This document shows, piece by piece, positions 1-8,911 of a DNA stretch of 64,000 bases. The translations under genes and the position numbers were made by a program. The notes below the pieces were generated by a model that had not been told where the DNA came from, made no database searches, and was given only the letters and a program-made list of their open reading frames with translations. Numbering within the stretch: position 1 is the stretch's first letter; every line of letters begins with the position of its first letter. The stretch comes from Thiosulfatimonas sediminis. Lineage in GTDB: Bacteria > Pseudomonadota > Gammaproteobacteria > Thiomicrospirales > Thiomicrospiraceae. The stretch covers positions 1,178,001-1,242,000 of the forward strand of contig NZ_AP021889.1 in assembly GCF_011398355.1 (NCBI RefSeq). Reading direction: 5' to 3'.

Positions 1-718
1 AGAGATGGCGGCGGCCTTTACTAAAGCCGGTTTTGATGCGATTGATGTGCATATGAGCGATATCTTGTCTGGTGATGTGAATTTTGCCGACTTCCGAGGT
101 CTGGTCGCTTGTGGCGGTTTCTCATACGGTGACGTATTGGGTGCCGGTCGCGGTTGGGCGAACTCAATCCTATTTAATGACACAGCACGTGCAACTTTCG
201 AGAACTTCTTTAAACGTGAAGATACCTTCTCGCTCGGTGTTTGTAATGGTTGTCAGATGCTGTCAAACCTAAAAGAGATTATTCCGGGTGCACAAAGCTG
301 GCCAGCATTTGTTCGTAATACGTCTGAGCAATTTGAAGCGCGTTTCTCGCAAGTGCAAATTGAAAAGTCGCCATCTATTTTATTGCAAGGAATGGAAGGC
401 ACGCGTATTCCGGTAGCTGTGGCGCACGGTGAAGGGCGTATGGATTTTGTTGACGGCGATGCGTCACAAGTGGCTGGTCTTGTCGGACTGCGTTATGTTG
501 ATGCACAAGGCAATCCAACCGAGGCTTATCCGTTTAATCCAAATGGCTCTGCGCAAGGGATGACGGGATTGACCACGCCTGATGGGCGAGTCACAATCAT
601 GATGCCTCATCCTGAGCGTGTGTTCCGTACGGTGCAAAACTCATGGCATCCGGATGATTGGGCCGAAGATGCCCCTTGGATGCGTTTGTTCCGTAATGCC
701 CGTAAGTGGGTTGGCTAA
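1..718 (+). CDS. purL: Phosphoribosylformylglycinamidine synthase, C-terminal glutaminase part (5' truncated)
   Basis: Purine biosynthesis, step 4: makes FGAM from FGAR, ATP and glutamine in the cytoplasm. Only the C-terminal class I glutamine amidotransferase domain is inside the window. The reading frame is open to the left edge, so the visible ATG at position 5 is internal. The nucleophile elbow GVCNGCQM carries the catalytic Cys, and the MPHPERVFR segment near the end carries the His and Glu of the triad. The C-terminus is ordinary for the large gammaproteobacterial PurL. A hairpin at 746-775 follows the stop. Family assignment is secure; the synthetase domains lie outside the window. Confidence 0.97.
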   Translation, partial: EMAAAFTKAGFDAIDVHMSDILSGDVNFADFRGLVACGGFSYGDVLGAGRGWANSILFNDTARATFENFFKREDTFSLGVCNGCQMLSNLKEIIPGAQSWPAFVRNTSEQFEARFSQVQIEKSPSILLQGMEGTRIPVAVAHGEGRMDFVDGDASQVAGLVGLRYVDAQGNPTEAYPFNPNGSAQGMTGLTTPDGRVTIMMPHPERVFRTVQNSWHPDDWAEDAPWMRLFRNARKWVG

Positions 719-745
719 AGCTCCTCTGCGGAATGGATAAGAATG

Positions 746-775
746 ACAAAGGCGGTGAGGTTTTACTGCCTTTGT
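746..775 (+). terminator. Hairpin downstream of purL
   Basis: An 11-bp stem (746-756 with 765-775, one G-U pair) with an 8-nt loop lies 27 nt after the purL stop. The following T-tract is short and interrupted, so termination may be weak. A second small GC hairpin (800-804 with 813-817) follows. Confidence 0.55.
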
Positions 776-839
776 TCTATTCGTTGAAGGCCTCGTTTTG
801 GGCGCTCTAAAACGCCCTCTATAAAAAGATTCATTAACT

Positions 840-859
840 CTATTAGAAAATTCTAATAG
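840..859. promoter_or_regulatory. Palindrome upstream of the soxB promoter (candidate operator)
   Basis: CTATTAGAA and TTCTAATAG form a perfect 9-bp inverted repeat with a 2-nt centre. It lies about 18 bp upstream of the likely soxB -35 box. Its core, TATTAG-N6-CTAATA, recurs exactly upstream of the rhodanese gene at 52592-52609. With the proposed promoter the centre would be near -63, an activator-like position. The binding protein is unknown. Confidence 0.5.
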
Positions 860-877
860 GAAATCATTTTCATTTAT

Positions 878-906
878 TTGACATTAAAAGTTTTAACCCT
901 TAAATT
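878..906 (+). promoter_or_regulatory. Likely sigma-70 promoter of soxB
   Basis: TTGACA at 878-883 and TAAATT at 901-906 are separated by 17 bp. A start near 913 would give a leader of about 110 nt. The -35 is perfect; the -10 is only moderate. Confidence 0.55.
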
Positions 907-1024
907 TGACTGAATTTTTTGGCAGGCAAATTCCTGCCGCTTGCAAACGCTGTATTATCCAGTCGTTCTGCCCTATAAAAACATCGCTTAAGCGAAACAA
1001 CTTTAATAACAACGGAGAGACCTG

Positions 1025-2944
1025 ATGTCTTTAAATCGCCGAGAATTTTTACACGTAATGTCGTTGGCTGCTGCGGCAGGTATGTTACCTGGTACTGCTT
1101 CTGCAATGTCTGGTGGTGCTGATAAAGCTGCGGCTGCAAAAGCCTCAGCAGATATCTACAACCGTCCAATGAAAGGTAAGGTTCGTTTGTTGCACATTAC
1201 CGATACGCACGCTCAGTTGAAGCCTATTTACTTCCGTGAGCCAAACGTAAACTTGGGTACAGGTCCTGCCTTCGGTCAATTGCCACACGTTGTTGGTCAA
1301 AAATTACTCAAAGAAATCGGTGTTGATGCGGCTAAAAATCCTGAGTTAGCGCACGCCTTCACTTACCTAAATTTCCAAGATGCATCTGAAACTTACGGTA
1401 AAGTGGGTGGTTTCGCGCATCTTAAAACGGTTTTAGATATGCTACGTGATCAAGCGGGTGGCTCGGCGAATACCATTACTATGGATGGTGGTGACTTGTG
1501 GCACGGTTCGGGTACGGCATTATGGACACGTGGTCAAGACATGGTTGAAGCGTCAAACCTAATTGGTGTTGACATCATGACAGGTCACTGGGAGTTTACT
1601 TACAAAGCGAACGAAGTACTTAAAAACTTGAACAAGTTTAAGGGTGAATTTGTTGCTCAAAACATTCGTGTTAAAGAAGACTCTTTGTTTGGTGATGCAT
1701 ACCGTGAAATGGTAGATGCCAATAACGGTACTGGTTTGTTTAACGAAGAGGAAGCTCGTCCGTTCAAACCATACGTTGTAAAAGTGATCAACGGTGAGCG
1801 TATCGCGGTTGTTGGTCAAGCTTTCCCTCGTACGGCAAACGCTAACCCACAAGCGAACTTCCCTGATTGGTCGTTTGGTCTGCGCGAACAAGAACTGCAA
1901 GAAACCGTCGAAAAAATTCGTGCTGAAGAAAAAGTCGCAGCAGTTGTGATGATTTCTCACAATGGTATGGATGTGGACATCAAAATGGCTTCTCGCGTCA
2001 ACGGTATCGACGCTGTATTCGGTGGTCACACGCATGACGGTATTCCTAAAACAATTAATGTTAAAACACCTAACGGTGGCGTATGTTACGTAACTAACGC
2101 TGGTTCGAATGGTAAATATGTTGGTTGTATGGATCTTGATATCCAAAAAGGTAAGCTGCAAGGTGTAAGCTACTCATTACTTCCAGTCTTCTCTAACGTC
2201 GTTAAGGCAGATGCCGGTGTACAGAAGTTCATCGACGATCTTTATATGACTAAGTATGATGACAAAATCATTGAATCTCGTCGTGCAGACGCCTATGTCA
2301 ACAAAGACCGCTTAGGTAAAACGTACGGTGAAATTCTAGGTGAAGAACTTGCGATTGCAGAAGACACCCTATATCGTCGTGGTAACTTCATGGGGACTTG
2401 GGATCAAATCATCGTAAACTCACTGCGTGAAGAACATGATACGCAAATTGCTATGTCGGCCGGCGTTCGCTGGGGTACTTCGGTTCTTGCTGGTGAAACC
2501 ATCACAATGGAACGCGTCATGGACGAAACTTCGATGACTTACGGCGAAACCTACAAGTCTGAAGTAACGGGTGCGCAAATGAAAGATATCCTAGAAGGTA
2601 TCTGTGAAAACCTATTCCAAAAAGACCCATACCTACAATCTGGTGGGGATATGGTTCGTCTTGGTGGTATGGACTATACTTGTGAGCCGAATGGTTCATT
2701 CGGTAACCGTATCTCTGATATGCGTTTGGATGACGGTACTCCGCTTGAAGCGAACAAAACCTACTCTGTTGCGGGTTGGGCACAAGTTGAAGCCATTGGC
2801 GAAGGCCGCTTAATGTGGGACGTTACTGCTGACTACCTACGTCGCCATAAAGGTGATATGAAGCTTAAGAAAGTTAACCATCCTAAGTTAAAAGGCGTTA
2901 AAGATAACCCAGGTATCGAAGCCTACGACGGTGAAATGGCTTAA
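1025..2944 (+). CDS. soxB: SoxB, periplasmic thiosulfohydrolase of the Sox pathway
   Basis: SoxB hydrolyses the sulfone group from SoxY-bound cysteine S-thiosulfonate, releasing sulfate during thiosulfate oxidation. The protein (639 aa) starts with a twin-arginine signal (RREFL at residues 5-9, AxA cleavage near 27), fitting Tat export of a folded metalloenzyme. It belongs to the 5'-nucleotidase superfamily: DTHAQLKPIYFREP, MDGGD, and GGHTHD are the dinuclear manganese-site motifs. The family-typical GHWEF replaces the nucleotidase GNHEF. It is somewhat longer than the roughly 560-aa Paracoccus protein. GGAGAG precedes the ATG. No other sox gene is adjacent, as is known for Thiomicrospira relatives. 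A strong terminator follows at 2971, so it looks monocistronic. Confidence 0.97.
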   Translation: MSLNRREFLHVMSLAAAAGMLPGTASAMSGGADKAAAAKASADIYNRPMKGKVRLLHITDTHAQLKPIYFREPNVNLGTGPAFGQLPHVVGQKLLKEIGVDAAKNPELAHAFTYLNFQDASETYGKVGGFAHLKTVLDMLRDQAGGSANTITMDGGDLWHGSGTALWTRGQDMVEASNLIGVDIMTGHWEFTYKANEVLKNLNKFKGEFVAQNIRVKEDSLFGDAYREMVDANNGTGLFNEEEARPFKPYVVKVINGERIAVVGQAFPRTANANPQANFPDWSFGLREQELQETVEKIRAEEKVAAVVMISHNGMDVDIKMASRVNGIDAVFGGHTHDGIPKTINVKTPNGGVCYVTNAGSNGKYVGCMDLDIQKGKLQGVSYSLLPVFSNVVKADAGVQKFIDDLYMTKYDDKIIESRRADAYVNKDRLGKTYGEILGEELAIAEDTLYRRGNFMGTWDQIIVNSLREEHDTQIAMSAGVRWGTSVLAGETITMERVMDETSMTYGETYKSEVTGAQMKDILEGICENLFQKDPYLQSGGDMVRLGGMDYTCEPNGSFGNRISDMRLDDGTPLEANKTYSVAGWAQVEAIGEGRLMWDVTADYLRRHKGDMKLKKVNHPKLKGVKDNPGIEAYDGEMA

Positions 2945-2970
2945 TCTTAGATTAAGTTGTAATGCTTAAA

Positions 2971-3004
2971 AAACCCGGTTTAGTTTTCTAAACCGGGTTT
3001 TTTT
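2971..3004 (+). terminator. Rho-independent terminator of soxB
   Basis: A perfect 13-bp stem (2971-2983 with 2988-3000) with a TTTT loop runs into a T-tract. It is one of the strongest terminators in the window and isolates soxB from the next gene. Confidence 0.92.
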
Positions 3005-3061
3005 ATGTCTGCGGTAAAACTATGCTAAAGTTTGCAAAATTTTATAAAGAGTAGAGTTGTC

Positions 3062-3361
3062 ATGATTAAAGATTATCAAGATTTACAGCAGTTAGTTTCC
3101 AGTGCGGGTGTGATTTTTTCTGAACAGAATCCGACTTATCAATTTGAATTTAGTCAGGCGGAAAACGGGGCTTGTACTCTATTGGAAAAGAAAAGTGGCA
3201 AGAAGTTTGTATTTATGTTGGCTAAGTTGGGCGCAGAGTTAAAGCTTGGGTTTGCTTTTTATGATGCTAATGAGCCGCAGCCTGATTGGATTGATGATGT
3301 TTTGGCCAGTGGTTCGACGACGAAGACCTTGTGTCAGTTGTTGGAAAGTGAATTTGTTTAA
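3062..3361 (+). CDS. Small protein of unknown function (99 aa)
   Basis: I do not recognise a family. The predicted product is a small soluble protein without signal peptide or membrane segment. It opens with IKDYQDLQQLVSSAG, has a mixed central part with a KKSGKKF basic patch, and ends acidic. I chose the ATG at 3062 because AAGAG/GTAGAG lies just upstream. An in-frame TTG at 3032 would add ten residues with no better ribosome site. It sits 57 nt after the soxB terminator and 9 nt before the phosphatase gene, so the two may be co-transcribed. Codon use and frame length support a real gene. Confidence 0.7.
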   Translation: MIKDYQDLQQLVSSAGVIFSEQNPTYQFEFSQAENGACTLLEKKSGKKFVFMLAKLGAELKLGFAFYDANEPQPDWIDDVLASGSTTKTLCQLLESEFV

Positions 3362-3370
3362 ACGACTTGT

Positions 3371-4081
3371 ATGACCATGCAGAACACCCAGTTTTTTACG
3401 CGCAATTTATTGGGGCGTGATTTTGTTGTTGGCGATATTCATGCACAGCACACGGCATTTATGCTGGCGTTACGCGAAGTGCGTTTTGATTTTGCGAAGG
3501 ATCGGGTGTTTTCAGTCGGTGATTTGATTGATCGTGGTCCGCAAAATAAGTTGGCGACGCAATTACTGGCACAGCGTTGGTTTTTTGCCGTGCGCGGTAA
3601 CCATGAACAGCTGGTATTGGATCAGTTTGCGCCAGAGCGAGTTATTTTGCGTGATAGAGCGCATTTAACTCCGCGTGAATCGCATATCAAAAGTGATGGG
3701 CACTGGTTTTTCGAGTTAACGCCGACTGAACAGCGTTGGTATTACCGACAATTTAAAGCGCTGCCGTATTTTATTGAAATCGACAGTGATGCAGGGCGCG
3801 TAGGATTATGTCACGCTGGTGTTCCAGCCGAGTTTACAGACTGGCAAACGATGAAGGCTAAGTCGGTGTCGCGTGAAATTCGCGAGGCGGTGCTTCGTAA
3901 CCGCAGCGCCAATTCACAAAATAATGCGATTAGCGGCATTGGCGTGACTGTTCACGGTCATACCGGTTTTAAAGACATCAAGCAGGTTAATAACAGCTTT
4001 TGGATTGATACTTTCAAAAAATCTGGAAAAATAACTCTGCTTGAACTAAATGATTTGTTTGCCAGAGCAAGGCGTTTATAA
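3371..4081 (+). CDS. PP2A-like serine/threonine metallophosphatase (PrpA/lambda type)
   Basis: Calcineurin-like phosphoesterase of 236 aa. The bacterial PPP signature blocks occur in order: GDIHAQ, GDLIDRGP and RGNHEQ, then CHAGVP and VHGHTGF, which supply the residues of a two-metal site. The size matches E. coli PrpA/PrpB and lambda phosphatase. It is cytosolic, with no signal peptide. Two in-frame ATGs (3371 and 3377) are possible and neither has a clear Shine-Dalgarno. The last 6 nt overlap the 3' end of the convergent gene. The natural substrate cannot be read from sequence; dephosphorylation of phosphoproteins or small phosphoesters is inferred from the family. Confidence 0.9.
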   Translation: MTMQNTQFFTRNLLGRDFVVGDIHAQHTAFMLALREVRFDFAKDRVFSVGDLIDRGPQNKLATQLLAQRWFFAVRGNHEQLVLDQFAPERVILRDRAHLTPRESHIKSDGHWFFELTPTEQRWYYRQFKALPYFIEIDSDAGRVGLCHAGVPAEFTDWQTMKAKSVSREIREAVLRNRSANSQNNAISGIGVTVHGHTGFKDIKQVNNSFWIDTFKKSGKITLLELNDLFARARRL

Positions 4082-4870
4082 AAGCTGGAAATGTTCGCCT
4101 ATCGCCATAACCACTTCAAACAGAATTAATATAATAATAATCCATTCCAAAAAAGCGCTGTGTTTGTGATGGTGTAAATCCATCATCATGGCGATGTCTT
4201 CTTTGAGCGTATCCAGTTTGTAGCTGATGATATCAAAGCGTGATTTGAGCTCCAGAGATTCGGAGAGTTTGTTGTACAGTTGCTCGAGTTCTTGGTTGTC
4301 CCACAGTACATCGGGTTTGTCGAGTAGCATTAAATCGAGCACCATATCGTGACGTAACAAGCTAATCTGTTTGGCGTAATCGGAAAACTGTTTGCGATGT
4401 ATCCAGCTAAAGCGTCCGGAAAGCTCTAACATTCTTCGCCCGATGCCGTAATAACGCTCGACTTCGATTTCAAAGTGTTCTAAGCCAACACTCTGTGCGA
4501 GTACTAGAGCGACGACCATCAAATTGGATGGGGTGAACGATTTCAAGCGGATGGTTTCATTATCCACGCTAAAGGATTGCTGCAGGGTATCATCGACAAT
4601 CAAGCGATAATCTTGATGAAGCATCTGCGCTTCAAAATCTGTGGCGTGCTCAATGCCCAGTTTTTCCAGCGCATCAATAATTTGTAAGCGATTCCAGTTG
4701 ACAAAGGTGAGCGCGTCGAACTGACAGAAAAATAGCCAACGAAACTCGTTTATTTGCGCAAAGTGAGTCGCTTCGATGCCTTTATGCATAGTGAGTTGTA
4801 ACTGCTCGGCAATTTCTTGGGCTGAGTAGTCGGGTGGCAGATAAATGGAAACAATATTGGCGTTATGCAT
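4076..4870 (-). CDS. RMND1/YagE (DUF155) family membrane protein
   Basis: This 264-aa protein resembles the RMD1/RMND1/YagE family: an N-terminal mixed region with the family-like FRWLFFCQFDALTFVNW segment, a helical middle rich in charged residues (likely coiled coil), and a single hydrophobic helix near the C-terminus (LEWIIIILILFEVVMAI). Eukaryotic members support mitochondrial translation; the bacterial role is unknown. It is convergent with, and overlaps by 6 nt, the phosphatase gene. Its start lies close to the end of the potFGHI operon. Confidence in the family is good, in function low. Confidence 0.75.
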   Translation of the reverse strand: MHNANIVSIYLPPDYSAQEIAEQLQLTMHKGIEATHFAQINEFRWLFFCQFDALTFVNWNRLQIIDALEKLGIEHATDFEAQMLHQDYRLIVDDTLQQSFSVDNETIRLKSFTPSNLMVVALVLAQSVGLEHFEIEVERYYGIGRRMLELSGRFSWIHRKQFSDYAKQISLLRHDMVLDLMLLDKPDVLWDNQELEQLYNKLSESLELKSRFDIISYKLDTLKEDIAMMMDLHHHKHSAFLEWIIIILILFEVVMAIGEHFQLL

Positions 4871-4908
4871 GGCAACCCCTAGGGCACGAAAAACATAAGT
4901 AAGCTGGT

Positions 4909-5724
4909 CTAGTTTAACTCACGTTGGCGCTGTTTTTCTTGACGGAACATCACAATACCGGCAATTAACACCGCGACACTGACCAGAAGCACAATAATGG
5001 TTGCCAAGGCGTTGATTTCCGGGCTGACGCCAAGACGCACGCTGGAGTAAACAACCATCGGCAAAGTGGTTGCACCGGGGCCGGAAACAAAGCTGGCGAC
5101 AACCAAATCATCCAATGAAAGCGTGAATGCCAATAGCCATCCCGCTAAGAGTGCCGGAGCAATCAGAGGGAGGGTGATCGTAAAAAATACCTTAATCGGT
5201 TTGGCACCTAAGTCCATTGCGGCTTCTTCGAGACTGAAGTCGAAATGTGCCAGACGTGAGGTGACCACAACAGTGACATAAGCGGTGGCAAAGGTCATGT
5301 GCGCCAAAATAATCGTGGTCTGTCCGCGACCTTCGGGCCAACCGAAGACCTCTTCCATGCTGACGAACAAGAGCAGCAGTGAAAGACCGATAATGACTTC
5401 CGGCATGACCAGAGGGGCCGCCAGCATTAAACGTAAGCTGGTGCGGCCCTTAAAGCGTTTAAACTTGATGAGTGCCATCGAGGCCATAACACCGAGGACA
5501 ACGGCTAAACTAGCGCTTATAAAGGCGATTTTGATGCTGAGCCAAGCGGCCGCTAGAATCTGTTCGTTTTGCAATAATTCGCCATACCACTTCGTACTCC
5601 AACCACCCCAGACTGTAACCAAACGGCTCTCATTAAACGAGTAAATAATTAAACTTAAAATTGGGCCGTACAGAAAGGCATAGCCAAACAGCAGTACGGT
5701 TAATAGGGGAAGAGAGCGACGCAT
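4909..5724 (-). CDS. potI: Putrescine ABC transporter permease PotI
   Basis: Inner-membrane permease of 271 aa with about six hydrophobic helices. The EAA loop (LEEAAMDLGAKPIKVFFTI) contacts the ATPase. It is the last gene of a four-gene minus-strand operon whose order (binding protein, ATPase, permease, permease) matches E. coli potFGHI, and the sequence resembles PotI as well as PotC. Its ATG overlaps the potH stop codon by one base (TAATG), implying translational coupling. Together with PotH it forms the membrane channel. PotC of a spermidine system is the alternative, but the binding protein argues for putrescine. Confidence 0.88.
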   Translation of the reverse strand: MRRSLPLLTVLLFGYAFLYGPILSLIIYSFNESRLVTVWGGWSTKWYGELLQNEQILAAAWLSIKIAFISASLAVVLGVMASMALIKFKRFKGRTSLRLMLAAPLVMPEVIIGLSLLLLFVSMEEVFGWPEGRGQTTIILAHMTFATAYVTVVVTSRLAHFDFSLEEAAMDLGAKPIKVFFTITLPLIAPALLAGWLLAFTLSLDDLVVASFVSGPGATTLPMVVYSSVRLGVSPEINALATIIVLLVSVAVLIAGIVMFRQEKQRQRELN

Positions 5725-6677
5725 TATGACTTTTCCTCCATCGCTTGCTGGCGTTGTTCAAAGTGTTGCCAGAGAACAAACGGAATAATCAGCACCAGCA
5801 ACAGCACCGCAGCCAAAGCGGAAGCCACAGGCCAATCTTTATTATTAAAGAACTCGGTCCACATTAACTTACCAATCATTAGAGTGTTTGGGCCCCCTAA
5901 TAAATCCGGGATCACAAACTCGCCCATGACCGGAATAAACACCAGCATCGAACCGGCAATCACTCCCGGCATCGACAAAGGCAGGGTTACGGTGAGGAAC
6001 TGTTTCCAAGGTGGGCAGCCCAAGTCGGCAGCGGCCTCCAATAGCGTGTTGTCCATACGGATGAGGGTCGCGTAGAGCGGTAAAATCATAAACGGCAAAT
6101 AGGTGTAAACCAAGCCGATATAGACCGCTGCTTGCGTATAAAGAATTTCCAAAGGTTGGTCGATGATGCCCATGCCCATTAAAGCCTGATTCAGCAAGCC
6201 GTTGTTTTTCAGGATCCCTATCCATGCGTAAACACGAATCAAAAACGACGTCCAAAACGGCAAAATAATCAGCATTAACAGCGGTAAGCGCCATGCTGCC
6301 GGTGCTTTGGCAATCGCATAGGCCATCGGGTAGCCGAGCATTAAGGTCAGAAGCGTCGCAATCGCGGCAATCTCGATGGAATTAAGCAGGGCTTTCCAAT
6401 ACAGCGGGTCCTCAAAAATCAGCATGTAGTTGCTAAAGTTGAGGACCAAAGTGACCAAGCCGTCTTCCACTTCGCGAATAAATGGCAGATAGGGCGGTTG
6501 CAGCAGTGCAGCTTCGGAAAGGCTGATTTTCAAAATGAACAGAAACGGCAGTAAAAAGAAAATCGCCATCCACAACCAAGGGATGCCGATTAAGCTTTTT
6601 TTGCCGAACGAGCTTTTCCAAAGGTGCCAATTTTGCCGAGCTTTGGAGGTCGGCGTTGCGGTCTCTTTAAAAATCAT
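5724..6677 (-). CDS. potH: Putrescine ABC transporter permease PotH
   Basis: Permease of 317 aa, the same length as E. coli PotH. After a short cytoplasmic N-terminus come six hydrophobic segments. Conserved PotH-like stretches include WTSFLIRVYAWIGILKNNG, VYIGLVYTYLPFMILPLY and an EAA loop (LLEAAADLGCPPWKQFLTV). I chose the ATG at 6677 because GGAG lies 6 nt upstream; a longer frame would run into potG. It starts 2 nt after the potG stop and overlaps potI by one base, so all three are tightly coupled. Confidence 0.9.
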   Translation of the reverse strand: MIFKETATPTSKARQNWHLWKSSFGKKSLIGIPWLWMAIFFLLPFLFILKISLSEAALLQPPYLPFIREVEDGLVTLVLNFSNYMLIFEDPLYWKALLNSIEIAAIATLLTLMLGYPMAYAIAKAPAAWRLPLLMLIILPFWTSFLIRVYAWIGILKNNGLLNQALMGMGIIDQPLEILYTQAAVYIGLVYTYLPFMILPLYATLIRMDNTLLEAAADLGCPPWKQFLTVTLPLSMPGVIAGSMLVFIPVMGEFVIPDLLGGPNTLMIGKLMWTEFFNNKDWPVASALAAVLLLVLIIPFVLWQHFEQRQQAMEEKS

Positions 6678-6679
6678 GC

Positions 6680-7780
6680 TTACTCCAATAACAGAGTGCA
6701 AGCGTCCGCTTGCCACGTTAAGCAGACTTTATCTTCCCAGCTTAAAGGCTGTTCCGCTAAGGCTTGAATGTTTGATTGTGTGAATTGCACCCGTTTGCCG
6801 CTGGCCAGCTCAACGTGATAAATCGAGACATCGCCTAAGTAGGCAATCTCTTTAATCACGCCTTGAATCTGATTGGCCGCCCCGGCTTGGCAAGATTGAA
6901 CCACCCGAATTTTCTCAGGACGCACCGCCACGGTGACGTTCATATCGGCAATCAACGGCTGGCCGTGAAAGACCTGTAAAGGTTGCTCGAAAGCATCGGT
7001 TTTAAGGGTGACCAAGTCTTCATCCTGACTGACAACTTCGGCATCTAACAGATTGATTGTGCCGATAAAATCGGCCGAGTAGGTACAGTTTGGATATTCG
7101 TAAAGACGACGCGGCGCATCCACTTGCACCACGCGTCCTTCACGCAACAGCGCAATACGCGAACTCATGGTCATGGCTTCTTCTTGATCGTGGGTTACCA
7201 CAATAAAGGTGATGCCGAGTCGTTCTTGCAAGTTCACCAATTCAAACTGCGTCTGTTCGCGCAGTTTTTTGTCTAATGCGCCTAAAGGCTCATCCAACAA
7301 CAGAATCTTTGGGTGCTTTGCCAAAGCGCGAGCCAGAGCAACGCGCTGCCGCTGGCCGCCGGAGAGTTGGTGCGGTTTGCGTTTGGCGAGTTTTTCGATT
7401 TGCACCAATTGCAACATCTCTTGTACACGCGCATCACGTTCCGCTTTCGGCATTTTGTCCTGTTTCAGACCAAACGCGATGTTGTCCGCTACACTCATGT
7501 GCGGAAACAGCGCGTAGGACTGGAACATCATATTGATCGGCCGTTTGTAGGGAGGAAGATCGGTGATGTCTTGGCCGTCAATCAAAATTCGGCCGCTGCT
7601 TGGCGTTTCAAACCCGGCTAACATCCGTAATAGAGTGGTTTTACCACAGCCGGAAGCTCCCAGTAGGGAGAAAAACTCCCCCGGATAGATACTTAGGCTA
7701 ACGTCATCAACGGCATACAAGGAACCAAATTGCTTAGTGACATTTTGGATTTCAACAATGGGTTGCTGTTCTAAAGACAT
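6680..7780 (-). CDS. potG: Putrescine ABC transporter ATPase PotG
   Basis: ATPase of 366 aa. Walker A is GASGCGKTT, the signature is LSGGQRQRVALARAL, Walker B is ILLLDEPLGALD, and the switch histidine is in VVTHDQ. The C-terminal third is the TOBE-like regulatory domain (AVRPEKIRV), as in PotA/PotG and MalK-type subunits. It lies 6 nt downstream of the binding-protein gene and 2 nt upstream of potH. Assignment as PotG rather than PotA rests on operon order and on the PotF-like binding protein. Confidence 0.92.
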   Translation of the reverse strand: MSLEQQPIVEIQNVTKQFGSLYAVDDVSLSIYPGEFFSLLGASGCGKTTLLRMLAGFETPSSGRILIDGQDITDLPPYKRPINMMFQSYALFPHMSVADNIAFGLKQDKMPKAERDARVQEMLQLVQIEKLAKRKPHQLSGGQRQRVALARALAKHPKILLLDEPLGALDKKLREQTQFELVNLQERLGITFIVVTHDQEEAMTMSSRIALLREGRVVQVDAPRRLYEYPNCTYSADFIGTINLLDAEVVSQDEDLVTLKTDAFEQPLQVFHGQPLIADMNVTVAVRPEKIRVVQSCQAGAANQIQGVIKEIAYLGDVSIYHVELASGKRVQFTQSNIQALAEQPLSWEDKVCLTWQADACTLLLE

Positions 7781-7786
7781 CGAAAG

Positions 7787-8911
7787 TTATTGCCCTGTTT
7801 TGACGCGTGTCCAAGTACGGTTCATCGAGCGTGCTTGTTTGTCGCTTGGGGTTTTGATGACCATAAAGTTAGCGCGGGTTTCGGCTGGAGGGTAGATGCC
7901 TTGGTCATTACGTACCGCTTCATCAATCAATGCTGTTGCTTCTTTATTCGCGTTTGCATAGGCAACATAGTTGGTGATTGGGGCAATCACTTTCGGGTCT
8001 AGGATGTAGTTGATAAAAGTATGTGCTGCTTTAGGATTTGGTGCGTCTGCTGGAATAACCATGACATCGGTCCAAACCACCGCGCCTTCTTTGGGTGCGA
8101 AATAGACGATTTCTTGGCCGTTTTTCGCTTCATCGGCGCGATCGCGCGCTTGCAGAATGTCGCCAGAATAGCCGTGTGCCACGCACAAGTCGCCATTTGC
8201 TAGATCGTTGATATATTGCGAAGAGTGGAAATAACGGATGTTATCGCGAACGGCACGAACGGTGTCGCTAGCGGCTTGTAATGAATCTTTGTTGTAATTA
8301 TTGCTGTCTTCGCCTTTATAAGCATGAGCCGCTGCAAAGACCTCAGTCACATCGTCCATTAAGGAAATGCCGCACTGTTTCAATTTAGCGGAAATTTTTG
8401 GATCAAAAATCAGCGCCCAAGTATCCAGTGGCATTTCATTGCCTAAAATCTGTTTCACTTTGGTCAAGTTAATTCCGATACCGGTGGTTCCCCACATATA
8501 AGGCACGGCATAAGCGTTGTTTGGGTCAATGTCGCTCAGCGACTTTAAAATGTCGCCATCCAAATGGCTGTAATTCGATAGCGCAGACTTATCTAGCTTT
8601 TGGTAAATACCGGCTTTGATATGGCGGTCGACAAAAGGACGCGCGGTTGGGAAAGCCAAATCGTAGCCGCTTTTGCCAGCCAGCAATTTGGCTTCGAGCA
8701 CTTCATTAGAGTCATAAACGTCGTAAACCACTTTGATGCCGGTCTGCTTTTCAAAATCGGCAATCGCTTCATCGGTAATATAATCCGACCAGTTATAAAT
8801 ATGCACGCTTTCTTGCGCGTTGACTGTGGCGCTAAAGCTCATTGTCATGGCTGCCAGAATAGAGGCTTTTAAGGTATTTGATAGAGTGACGGAAGTTGAC
8901 TTTTGTGACAT
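7787..8911 (-). CDS. potF: Periplasmic putrescine-binding protein PotF
   Basis: Solute-binding protein of 374 aa with a Sec signal peptide (cleavage after VNA, near residue 32). The mature part follows E. coli PotF closely: HIYNWSDYITDEAI, PYMWGTTGIGINL, NIRYFHSSQYINDLANGD and IYPPAETRA. These contain the tryptophan, tyrosine and acidic residues that cage the diamine in PotF/PotD. It is the first gene of the operon, with GGAG ahead of the ATG and a 271-nt upstream region. Putrescine is the most likely ligand; spermidine cannot be excluded. Confidence 0.92.
   Translation of the reverse strand: MSQKSTSVTLSNTLKASILAAMTMSFSATVNAQESVHIYNWSDYITDEAIADFEKQTGIKVVYDVYDSNEVLEAKLLAGKSGYDLAFPTARPFVDRHIKAGIYQKLDKSALSNYSHLDGDILKSLSDIDPNNAYAVPYMWGTTGIGINLTKVKQILGNEMPLDTWALIFDPKISAKLKQCGISLMDDVTEVFAAAHAYKGEDSNNYNKDSLQAASDTVRAVRDNIRYFHSSQYINDLANGDLCVAHGYSGDILQARDRADEAKNGQEIVYFAPKEGAVVWTDVMVIPADAPNPKAAHTFINYILDPKVIAPITNYVAYANANKEATALIDEAVRNDQGIYPPAETRANFMVIKTPSDKQARSMNRTWTRVKTGQ

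Noticed and set aside
1559-2161. A 200-codon open frame antisense to soxB
   Set aside because: It lies wholly within the well-supported soxB and has no family-like content or ribosome site; the Thr/Asn/Phe-rich composition is a shadow of soxB codons.
3032-3061. TTG start extending the small gene after soxB
   Set aside because: The ATG at 3062 has a better-placed ribosome site and the ten extra residues add nothing recognisable.
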